From contig LODT01000001.1 of NCBI GenBank assembly GCA_001606155.1, forward strand, positions 558,001 through 622,000: DNA of 64,000 bases, given 5' to 3'. Below the pieces are notes generated by a model. That model was given only the letters and a program-made list of their open reading frames with translations, had not been told where the DNA came from and did no database searches. The stretch is from Tieghemostelium lacteum. Lineage: Eukaryota > Evosea > Eumycetozoa > Dictyosteliales > Raperosteliaceae. Shown here piece by piece: positions 1-8,248 of the stretch; within the stretch, counting starts at the first letter, position 1, and every line of letters begins with the position of its first letter. The translations under genes and the position numbers were made by a program.

Positions 1-1051
1 TATCTTGCTCCTGTTGTTGTTGTTGAAGGTCTTCAATAGGTTCCTCTACTATGATACCCAATGATTTATCTTCTATAAAACAAAATGAAATTTCCAATAA
101 CTCTAATGATTTACTTGACAAATGAGTTAGAGCATTTTCCTGTGAGAGCAATGTACAATAGTTTAGATACAGATTCTTTAGTTTACTAATCTCTGAAATG
201 AATTCCAATCCTAGTGATGTTATATTATGACAATTATTCAGTTTCAGTGTGGTTAATGATTCTAGTTGTTTCAAAGATTCCAAATCGATATCATTGATAT
301 TTGAAATCTTTGATAATATTAATATCTGTAATCTTTTTAAATTATTTGAAATGATTCTAGAATAGTGTGTAATAAATTCATAGTGTTAGTGGTGTGTGTT
401 GATTAGATTAAAAATTTTTTTTTTTTGAGTAATAGATATATAAAGTTTTAAAATAACATCGAGGAAATATACTAACTTTAAATTTTCAGATTTAAAATTT
501 AAACAACCTCTTAGGTTTAATGATACTAAATGTTTTGATATATATATTGAATTTCCAGTTATATTTGTACAATAGGATAAATTTACATGTTTCAAACGTT
601 TATGATATTCCAATATGGATTCTAAATATTTCTCTTTTAAACCTTGTAAATTTGCCAAATTTAAACTAATTATACATGTAGAACTGTTGATATTATTACT
701 GCGACTATTATTACTAGTATTACTGGTATTATTAGTGTTTTGAGATATAAGATATTTTGACCATTGTTTTACATTGATTTCATCCTCATTGGATAAATTT
801 AGTGACTGAATGGAAGACCTATGGAGTACTTCTAGAATATCATTATTCAATTTGAACTTGTTAATCTTTTTCAAAATGTTGAATAGATATTCCAATAACT
901 CTGAAGATAGTAAAGTTAAATCTATAGTTTGCTCTTGTTGGATGTGGTCAACTTCGTCATTTTTCTCTTTTGTCTGTTCTGTTTTAAATAATTTCCCTGA
1001 TTTTATATATTGGATTATAAAATCTATACAATAATCCTTAAGGGAGAACAT
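1..1051 (-). CDS. Leucine-rich repeat protein, 3' part cut by window edge
   Basis: The visible part has two exons, 1051-477 and 356 to beyond 1. The intron between them (476-357, 120 bp) starts GTTAGT and ends CTAG on the minus strand. Splicing restores a Lys codon and removes a meaningless AT-rich tail. The ATG at 1051 opens an N-terminal helical region with a low-complexity Asn/Ser stretch near residues 108-120. Repeats of the cysteine-containing LRR type follow, such as LKHVNLSYCTNITG, VSLNLRGCLNF and LTTLKLNNCHNIT. These are the 26-residue repeats found in AMN1 and F-box/LRR proteins. No F-box can be identified with confidence. The C-terminal end visible here is Gln-rich. A role as a substrate adaptor or protein-binding scaffold is inferred from the family only. 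The gene faces away from the patatin gene and shares a 395-bp intergenic region with it. Confidence 0.8.
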
Positions 1052-1446
1052 AAAATCTTTTGAGTACTAAAACACAAACCAATCGCAAATTTTTAAAAAA
1101 AAAATAAAAATTTTAAAAACAGAACAAAACGCCCAACAAACATCTTTATTAGAATATTGAATTTGAATCCTCCAATCACTTGAAATTGATCTCACCATCA
1201 ATTTAAATGAGAATTTTTTCATTAAATTTTTTATTTTCTTTCACTTCATTCTTTTATTTTCTATTTCACATTACTTTTATTAAAGTTACATTCAGGTAAA
1301 GAATATCAGATATTACGTTTTTTTTTTTTAAAAGGCATTTTAGAGATTTTTGCAGATTTATCCCCCAAGCATTTCTTGTTTTTTTTTTTCCTGATCATCA
1401 TCTTTAAAACACAATTAGTGTACCATTACTATAACAATTGTAAAAT
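1052..1446. promoter_or_regulatory. Divergent intergenic region, LRR / patatin genes
   Basis: This 395-bp, very AT-rich spacer lies between two divergent start codons, so it should hold both promoters. It contains oligo(dT) tracts near 1318 and 1380, typical of dictyostelid 5' regions. I see no further defined site. Confidence 0.4.
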
Positions 1447-4314
1447 ATGTCTTGGGCTAGTTCTTGGACTGGAAGTGACCAAGATGATGAAAAATTCGAT
1501 ATAACCAAAAGTCACAGTAATACCAACAACCTTAGTGGAAAGAATAATTTAGTACAGAGTACAAATAGTACAAATAGTATTAATAGTAGCAATGGATCAT
1601 TTTCACCAAAAATTGGTGATAAAAAAGGTAGTACTGGTTTACCCCCTCCCAATCATATAACTAAATCAGGATCACAATCAACTAGTAGTTTATCAAAAGA
1701 ATCTAGTAGTGGTAGTTTATTACCTACACAGCCATTATCACCTAGCACACCTAGGGACAATGGTCAATCATCACGTGAATATAATGTTAGTAGTATAGGA
1801 AGTAACAGTAGTTTAAGTAGTGTCACTAGTAGTAATAGTAGTAAAGGTACTCCAACATCACCTAATACACCAAGAAATGAACCCCAACCTAAACACGATG
1901 GATACCTCAGAGACAGATATCAAATGGTTCAACTACAACAACATCATAATGTACAATTTGGAAATACTGGTAGTGATTGGTCATTTATGATGGCAATGGA
2001 TTCTGAATCTGGAAAAGAATTACACAGATCCATGACATCCATGTCACTTAAATATGATTCACCAAGTTCATCATCACCACCTGTAAATGGTAGTAATAGC
2101 AGTTTGAAATCCTCAAATGGTATGGGACCACCATTAAAATCAGAGAGTAGTAGCGGATCTTTGAATAGCTATAAATCAACAACTAGTTCAAGCGGAAAAC
2201 TACCTCAATCACCATTGTTATCACCTAACCCTTCTTCACCATTAAAGACATCAGGTGGAATGGGACCTCCTCCATCAACATATATGATCACACCAACATC
2301 TATAACCAACTCACCTATAGTCAAAAAAGATTCAAAAACTAAGAATTTGGATAAACATAAGAAAAATGGAAGTAATTCGTCAAGTGTCTCACTTAGTTTG
2401 ACTACCAATACTTCAATTAGTATAACTTCTACATCTACATTTAGCAGTGGAGTTTCATCTATGAACAGTAGCAATGGAGTTAGTATCATTAAACACCATT
2501 CTAATGAGAATTCAGCAAATAACTCAACAAGTTCCTCCCCAATATCTGGGTCACCTATTACACCATCAACAACACCACCAAATAAATCAATGCAAGTGGA
2601 TCTCTTGGGATTCCTTAGAAAGAGAAAACCTTCAAATTCAGAGTCACCCAAAGGGTCACCTAGAACTACCAATAAAGAGTTAGGTATGACAGATGACAGT
2701 GATCCTCTTTCACCATTGGCTGAAGATGATGAGGAGGTATTCAGTCTAAATGCATCATTTAATAGTGGTACTGATAAACTATATGAAGGATGGATGGAGA
2801 TGTTAGTGTCAAGACATTGGAAGAAACTTTGGTTTGTTTTGAGAGTTCCAAACCTTGAATATTACAAAGGTTGGTGGGAAGACAAAAACACAACACAGCC
2901 ATCAGAGGACAATGGGAAGATACTTCTAAACTATTGGTACACATTCTCCAAAGTCAGCGTAGAAGATGGAAAAGCAATATTCTCATTAATCCAGTCATCA
3001 GATGTCGAAAAAGTCGGTAAAAAACAAGATAAAATCAAATTTCGTTGCGAAGATGAACAATTGGCAAAACGTTGGATTCACGAGTTGGAGGATGTAATTA
3101 GAAAGAGAAAGGAGACTACTGTTACACTTAGACCTTTACAAGCTAATGAAATTAAGACTCGTGATAGAAGACCTACTATCTCAAGTCCACAAGTTTACAC
3201 TAATCTACAAGGTCTACTTCCATCCCAGAAACTTCAGTTCCCACAAGAGATGTTGGATGAACTTGAACCTGATGAGAAGTTATGCCTCGATCAAGTCAAA
3301 ACCTTACTTGACGAATTCCCAGCTAAACCTCTACCTGAAGGTGAAACCCTCTCTTCCTATCGATCCAAAAGACGTTCAAATGATGGATATTATAGAGTAT
3401 TGTCAATGGATGGAGGTGGGCTGAGATCAGTCATGACATGTATTCTCATTGAACGTATTGTAAAAAAATTCCCTCAATTTTTGGATTATGTTGATATCTT
3501 TACAGGCACTAGTGCTGGCAGTATTGTAGCTGCTGGTTTAGCTTGTGAGATTCCACCTAAAGCCACTAGAAGAGTTTTAGAACTAACAGCACTTCCAGTA
3601 TTTGGAAAGAAACGTTTCAATCCTGTAAATAATGCAAAATTCAATAATAGAGTTTTAAAAGCAGGTTGCTATGTCTTCTTTACTGATAAGAAGTTTTATG
3701 AGATTCCAAGAAAACTAGCAGTACCTTGCTTCCAATTAGATAGTGAATATCCACCTGAAGCTAAAGACTTTGCCCCTAGTGTGCGTAGATGGCAGCCAAG
3801 AGTCTTTCATAATTTAGGTCCTTGTGAAGACTATCTAACTCAAGATATAGTAGGTGATGTTCTATTAAGATCAGCTGCAGCACCTACTTATTTCTCATCG
3901 TATCAAGGGTATATCGACGGTGGTGTATTCGCAAATAATCCAGGACTTAGTGCGATATCCTTAGCCATGTCACCTCAACTCGACAAAATACCATCTGATA
4001 AGATTATATGTATATCCATTGGAACTGGTCAAGCCAGTCACTATATGGAAGGTGGACAAGATTACGATTGGGGTCTATTAAATTGGGCTCCCAAATTAGG
4101 TAACCTTCTCATTGGTGCTCAAGTGGATTATCTAACTCAACTCTGTGACAATATCCTAGGTGAAAAGCATCATCGTTTGAATCCACCTCTAGGTGATCAA
4201 ACATCTATGGATGATCCTAAACTAGTCACTGAATTGGCAACTATTGCCAATGGTATTGATTTGGACGAAACCTTTAAATGGATCGAAAATGTTTTCTTAC
4301 CAAAAACACGTTAA
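1447..4314 (+). CDS. PH domain plus patatin-like phospholipase
   Basis: This is a single-exon gene of 955 residues. Residues 1-440 are Ser/Asn/Thr/Pro-rich low complexity, probably disordered. A pleckstrin-homology domain covers about 442-553 (EGWMEMLVSRHWKKLWFVL to a C-terminal helix with WIHELEDVI) and probably binds phosphoinositide. The patatin (PNPLA) hydrolase covers about 647-955. Its oxyanion-hole motif DGGGLR is at 655-660, the nucleophile elbow GTSAG has Ser689, and the catalytic Asp824 lies in the DGG motif. The Ser/Asp dyad is therefore complete and the enzyme should be an active lipid acyl hydrolase, probably phospholipase A2-like. The natural substrate cannot be read from sequence. 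The PH domain would place it at membranes. The start is the first ATG after an A-rich leader, and no intron is needed. Confidence 0.93.
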   Translation: MSWASSWTGSDQDDEKFDITKSHSNTNNLSGKNNLVQSTNSTNSINSSNGSFSPKIGDKKGSTGLPPPNHITKSGSQSTSSLSKESSSGSLLPTQPLSPSTPRDNGQSSREYNVSSIGSNSSLSSVTSSNSSKGTPTSPNTPRNEPQPKHDGYLRDRYQMVQLQQHHNVQFGNTGSDWSFMMAMDSESGKELHRSMTSMSLKYDSPSSSSPPVNGSNSSLKSSNGMGPPLKSESSSGSLNSYKSTTSSSGKLPQSPLLSPNPSSPLKTSGGMGPPPSTYMITPTSITNSPIVKKDSKTKNLDKHKKNGSNSSSVSLSLTTNTSISITSTSTFSSGVSSMNSSNGVSIIKHHSNENSANNSTSSSPISGSPITPSTTPPNKSMQVDLLGFLRKRKPSNSESPKGSPRTTNKELGMTDDSDPLSPLAEDDEEVFSLNASFNSGTDKLYEGWMEMLVSRHWKKLWFVLRVPNLEYYKGWWEDKNTTQPSEDNGKILLNYWYTFSKVSVEDGKAIFSLIQSSDVEKVGKKQDKIKFRCEDEQLAKRWIHELEDVIRKRKETTVTLRPLQANEIKTRDRRPTISSPQVYTNLQGLLPSQKLQFPQEMLDELEPDEKLCLDQVKTLLDEFPAKPLPEGETLSSYRSKRRSNDGYYRVLSMDGGGLRSVMTCILIERIVKKFPQFLDYVDIFTGTSAGSIVAAGLACEIPPKATRRVLELTALPVFGKKRFNPVNNAKFNNRVLKAGCYVFFTDKKFYEIPRKLAVPCFQLDSEYPPEAKDFAPSVRRWQPRVFHNLGPCEDYLTQDIVGDVLLRSAAAPTYFSSYQGYIDGGVFANNPGLSAISLAMSPQLDKIPSDKIICISIGTGQASHYMEGGQDYDWGLLNWAPKLGNLLIGAQVDYLTQLCDNILGEKHHRLNPPLGDQTSMDDPKLVTELATIANGIDLDETFKWIENVFLPKTR

Positions 4315-4761
4315 TGTTTATGTATATTTTGGTGTCTAATCATATTAAACCTGTATATATATATAACTTTAATTATTGTAATACTATATATAAAAGTAAC
4401 ACTAAATCATATTGATATATAATAAAAATTCAATAATATCGAATTTTACCTCTTAAGATATTAAATTTAATATGTTTTAATTTTTTGGGTATTTTTTTAA
4501 TATATATGTTTCAAAAGGTATCCACTATTTAATTAAATAAATGTGTATAAAAATTAGATTAATATATATTGATCATTAAATAGAAAACTAATGTTTCTAG
4601 TTAACTCAGATTGTTTATTTGGAAGATTTCATCGATCCATTAATAGATTAAAATTAAATAAAAAAAGACTTTCATTCAAAAAGGTTATAAAAAATTTAAA
4701 TTCATTTTGGTTGCTTTTAAACTTAAGATCATAATTTATGAACTATTGTACATTTAGTTTA
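4315..4761. other. Convergent 3' intergenic region
   Basis: This spacer lies between two genes that end towards each other. It is AT-rich, with several AATAAA-like signals (for example near 4422) suited to 3' end formation on both strands. No gene or RNA is evident. Confidence 0.5.
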
Positions 4762-6504
4762 TTAAGCTATAATATTGTAGTGGTTACGATTTACCCTTGA
4801 TCTAACACCACAACGATTTTTTAAATAATAAATGATAATTATTAATGTTACTTCAAAAAAGCATCCAAAAATGAAAACAAGTATATAGACTCTAGATTGT
4901 AGAATTATAGTATCAATATCTTCAACTACAGTTTTGGATCTTCCATAAAACAGACAGTCACCATTAGATTTAGATAGAAATAGGTCATCTGGGGTGGTTT
5001 CTTTTCCAGGTACCAAATGAAAATCTAATTTCAATCTTTTGTCAGCAGGTACCCAAATAGTTTCAGTTTTGGATAGGTAACCAGCAGCACTTGCAGTGAC
5101 ATTATAGATACCATAATCTAACATTCTAGAATATTCACCAGTGGATGGCCAAGTTGAAATTCGATGTTTGATTTTAGTCATACTAATGGTAGCAGTCAAT
5201 GGTTTTTTTGTATTTGAATCCAAGACCTGACCATAAATACCACATTTCAGAGGAAGTTCCATGAATTTCTTTAGAGCTTGTTTATTGTCATCCCAAAATG
5301 TTGGTAGCTCAATATCATGTGGTGTTTTAACATTGGATAATTCAATGGTAACTTCAAATCCATTTGTATTATCATATACCCAATCTTGCATACCACCTTC
5401 TAATGAATACCAATTGGCACCATTAACTATACCAGCAAAGAAATCAACACTTTTTGACATTTTAGTGTGAGATAGAGAATAGGTTAATGCAATTCTTCTA
5501 AAGATATTGTCATCTGGTGTAAAGCTGTAAATACCCTCTGGATACTCTGATAGACCTTTAGTTGAGTCATATGGATAATTTACAACTAAATCACCTCCAT
5601 GTAAATTGGCAGACAAAAGAAAATTATTTTTCATTGACCAATCTATAACAGCTTGTACTTCAGGTTGAATTGGTGATTTTGATTTACTGTATTGGTCAGG
5701 AAAGTTTCTATTCAAGTCCATACGATTTGCATTACCTCTTTGTTTTAGTTCATAACCATCTGGGTTCATGGTAGGTAAAATTGAAATTTTTGTTTGTTCC
5801 AAGATAGTTTTTACTTCGGGATCTTTATTGTAGGTATAAGACCAACACAGATAATCAATTAAATAAATCAACATTTGTCGACCGACCACTTCATCACCAT
5901 GCATATTTCCAATTAACTTAGTAGCAGGTTTAAAAGGAACAGAATTGTTTGCGGTGATATCAATAGCAAAAAGATCTCTACCTTGAACTGATTTACCAAT
6001 GGAATATACTTTAGTCAATTGGGGGTAGGTTGTTGAGATTACTTGTAAAAATCTCTGAAGATCAGAATAACTGTGATACTTATTTAATTGTAATATACCA
6101 GATTCAGAAATTACCATATCATCTACCAATTTATCTCTTTTGGTAAGTCTATCTACGAATAGGGATTGGTCTTGTTGTTGTTCCTCCATTTCATCATTGA
6201 AATTATTATTTTGAAAAGTGTCATGAGACATATCCATTACCTCTACCAATTTTATCTGATCTTTAAATTCACCAGTTTGGAGAATTTCTTTATCCTTATT
6301 AGATAGATAGACATCAAATTCCTCTGAATTTCTATGATGGTCAACATTTAGATTCTCTATGGCTTTGTATATATATTTAATTAATTTTAAATTGGAGTTA
6401 TGTTGTATCCTATAGAGTTTATTATTTTCGACAACAGAGATACATCCATTCAAACTAGAGATTACTAATACAGCTACTAAGTAACTCAATGTTTTAAACT
6501 TCAT
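4762..6504 (-). CDS. Membrane-anchored M14 zinc carboxypeptidase (CPD/CPE type)
   Basis: This is a single-exon gene of 580 residues. A signal peptide (about 1-21) is followed by a propeptide-like region and then the M14 domain from about 140 to 415. Zinc ligands are His202 and Glu205 (HGDE) and His302 (LHGG). Substrate-binding Arg/Asn lie in NANRMDLNRNF (258-268), and the catalytic base is Glu388 in FEVTIELS. The motif WYSLEGGMQDW at 365-375 is typical of the N/E subfamily. A transthyretin-like regulatory domain at about 420-500 (GIYGQVLDS to FHLVPG) confirms that subfamily. A hydrophobic segment at about 539-561 precedes a basic tail, so the protein is type I membrane-bound. It should remove basic C-terminal residues from peptides in the secretory pathway or at the cell surface. 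All catalytic residues are present. Confidence 0.93.
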   Translation of the reverse strand: MKFKTLSYLVAVLVISSLNGCISVVENNKLYRIQHNSNLKLIKYIYKAIENLNVDHHRNSEEFDVYLSNKDKEILQTGEFKDQIKLVEVMDMSHDTFQNNNFNDEMEEQQQDQSLFVDRLTKRDKLVDDMVISESGILQLNKYHSYSDLQRFLQVISTTYPQLTKVYSIGKSVQGRDLFAIDITANNSVPFKPATKLIGNMHGDEVVGRQMLIYLIDYLCWSYTYNKDPEVKTILEQTKISILPTMNPDGYELKQRGNANRMDLNRNFPDQYSKSKSPIQPEVQAVIDWSMKNNFLLSANLHGGDLVVNYPYDSTKGLSEYPEGIYSFTPDDNIFRRIALTYSLSHTKMSKSVDFFAGIVNGANWYSLEGGMQDWVYDNTNGFEVTIELSNVKTPHDIELPTFWDDNKQALKKFMELPLKCGIYGQVLDSNTKKPLTATISMTKIKHRISTWPSTGEYSRMLDYGIYNVTASAAGYLSKTETIWVPADKRLKLDFHLVPGKETTPDDLFLSKSNGDCLFYGRSKTVVEDIDTIILQSRVYILVFIFGCFFEVTLIIIIYYLKNRCGVRSRVNRNHYNIIA

Positions 6505-6706
6505 TTTAACAAATGGTGTGAGTTTAAAAATTTAAGTAAAATAATAATAAATATTATTTCAATTTGTCAAAGATTAATAAACTACCCTACATTCGGTAGA
6601 ATATTTATCTTTTTTTCTTTACTTCACACACACATTTTTAACCAATTTTAGAAATTCTAGTCAAACTTTAACTCTAGATGTGTGTGTATTTTTATAAATT
6701 TTTTTT

Positions 6707-7297
6707 CTATTTCTTTGTAATGGGTCTCTTTATTTTGACAATTCTCCAGCTAGTCTGTTGGTTGGCAATAGAATCATTAAAAAGAGGTAAACCACCGCCT
6801 GCAGCCGACCCTAATCCCATAGACAGTGCGCCATCTTCCACTTTAATTTGAATTTTTTTTAATTGTTCTACTAATTCTACAGGACATGTAAATTCAACTA
6901 TAGTTGATGGCGAAGTATTTGTCCATTTTTTACCGGTCAGATACTTATTTGCATAGTTTCTTCCTACTGATCCCTGAATGATAGCTTGATAGGGTTGTGT
7001 ATCAGGTAACAGTCCATTTGTAACTAAATATTCAATCTCAATATCACCCATTGGTCTATATACATTAGTTTTACCGTCAGTAGGTATTGTTGAAGGTGCT
7101 TCTAAATACACAGATGTTGCACCATGATGTGTTATATTTTCTAATCTTCCACTATCCAATAACTCTTTTTCCCATGGTTTTAAAGACTTGTAGTATTTAG
7201 TTATTGGATCTGCCTTTTCTTTTGCCTTTTCAAAATCATTATGTATTAATCTAAACCAATAGTTTTCTAATTCAATATCATCTTTAGTCATAGACAT
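6707..7297 (-). CDS. Unrecognised 196-residue protein, possible ADP-ribosyltransferase-like fold
   Basis: This is a single-exon ORF that starts at an ATG (MSMTKDD) with an A-rich leader. There is no signal peptide or membrane segment, and composition is normal for a globular cytosolic protein. Residues 80-136 are suggestive: Tyr80-Arg81, then EIEYLVTNGLLP at 87-98, a Ser/Tyr helix (SVGRNYANKYL, 110-120) and a strand ending in Glu135-Phe136 (TIVEF). This order of Arg, Ser/Tyr and Glu-containing elements resembles R-S-E type ADP-ribosyltransferase-like domains known from bacterial proteins, but the resemblance is by eye and weak. The glycine-rich stretch at 161-169 may be a loop. I do not assign a function. 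It shares a divergent spacer carrying the TTGTCAAATT cluster with a small ORF on the other strand. Confidence 0.75.
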   Translation of the reverse strand: MSMTKDDIELENYWFRLIHNDFEKAKEKADPITKYYKSLKPWEKELLDSGRLENITHHGATSVYLEAPSTIPTDGKTNVYRPMGDIEIEYLVTNGLLPDTQPYQAIIQGSVGRNYANKYLTGKKWTNTSPSTIVEFTCPVELVEQLKKIQIKVEDGALSMGLGSAAGGGLPLFNDSIANQQTSWRIVKIKRPITKK

Positions 7298-7657
7298 ATT
7301 GTTTACATTATTTCAAAAAAAAAAAAATAAAAGAAATTTATATTAATTTTGAGAAATATTTATGAAATTTTCTTTTTAAATTAATAATTTTTTCTATATA
7401 GCTACATTTAAAGATCTTTATAAATTATAATAATAGATTGAATTTAATTTTAATAGTTAAATCATTTTATAAATTTGACAAAAGGGTATTCAAACCTGAT
7501 ACATCATTGTCAAATTAAGAAAGATATTTTTTGTCAAATTTTTTTTGTTGTCAAATTCAATTTGACAAAAAGGCAATTTAATATAAAAATAAAATGAAAA
7601 CATGGTTTACTTTCATGTCACTACTAAGAATTAAGTTAAATAATATTATAAAATATA
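7298..7657. other. Divergent intergenic region around the motif cluster
   Basis: This 360-bp spacer separates the divergent 196-residue gene and the small ORF at 7658. Apart from the repeated TTGTCAAATT sites it is plain AT-rich sequence with an oligo(dA/dT) run near 7315. No RNA gene is visible. Confidence 0.4.
7472..7568. promoter_or_regulatory. Cluster of five TTGTCAAATT motifs including a palindrome
   Basis: TTGTCAAATT occurs on the plus strand at 7507-7516, 7531-7540 and 7548-7557, and in reverse orientation (AATTTGACAA) at 7472-7481 and 7559-7568. The last two sites form a perfect inverted repeat around a single C at 7558. All lie between the divergent 196-residue gene and the small plus-strand ORF, within about 90-260 bp of their start codons. 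This looks like a cluster of binding sites for a dimeric transcription factor. The factor is unknown. Confidence 0.5.
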
Positions 7658-7945
7658 ATGGTTTTATTTCCAAAAGCTGATAAAAATTTATTGATTGGAT
7701 TGCAAATAATTCAAAATAGTAATGATAAAGATATTGATAAATCATTACAAGAATTAGTCTCTGAAAATGAGATTTCTGATAAAGAAGAACAAGAGAGATT
7801 GGCGAAAGAGGAAAAAGAAAGATTAGAATCAATTAAATCTGAACCAAAACATACAAATACTAAAATAGATCAGAGAGAAATTAATATTTTATATGATCAA
7901 TTAAACAATAGATTAAATTTATTATTATTATATAGTAGAACATAA
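7658..7945 (+). CDS. Small charged helical ORF, possibly incomplete gene
   Basis: This 95-residue ORF has an ATG in good A-rich context. The middle (about 35-62) is Glu/Lys-rich and probably helical (KEEQERLAKEEKERLES). The end reads INILYDQLNNRLNLLLLYSRT. Codon composition is coding-like rather than intergenic. Shortly after the TAA, in another frame, a plausible coding run (GPSSEVQEKNLMKYNF) extends to a TAA at 7999-8001. No usable intron donor lies between to join them, so the 3' end may be misread or the gene may be decaying. I do not recognise the protein. It could also be chance, although ORFs of this composition are uncommon in the surrounding AT-rich spacers. Confidence 0.45.
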   Translation: MVLFPKADKNLLIGLQIIQNSNDKDIDKSLQELVSENEISDKEEQERLAKEEKERLESIKSEPKHTNTKIDQREINILYDQLNNRLNLLLLYSRT

Positions 7946-8248
7946 AATAAGGACCATCAAGTGAAGTTCAAGAAAAGAATCTCATGAAATATAATTTTTA
8001 AACAATCATTTGGAAATTGTACTATATATATGAATTTAAATTCAATTTTTATAAGAAAAATTGATAAAATTTCATATGGCATATTTCAGATTCAAATAGT
8101 ACTATGAATCCTAATAGAATCTTTGAAAGAAAATTTATTTTTAAGTAAATAGTCTAAATAGTAATAAAAGTTAAAATTAATAAATATAAATTTAAATTAA
8201 CTTATTACTTTTATATTAATTGATAATAAATACATAGTTAGAGATTTA
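7946..8248. other. 3' intergenic region
   Basis: This spacer lies between the small ORF and the end of the valyl-tRNA synthetase gene. The first 55 bases may still be coding in another frame, as noted for the small ORF. The rest is AT-rich with no recognisable element. Confidence 0.35.
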
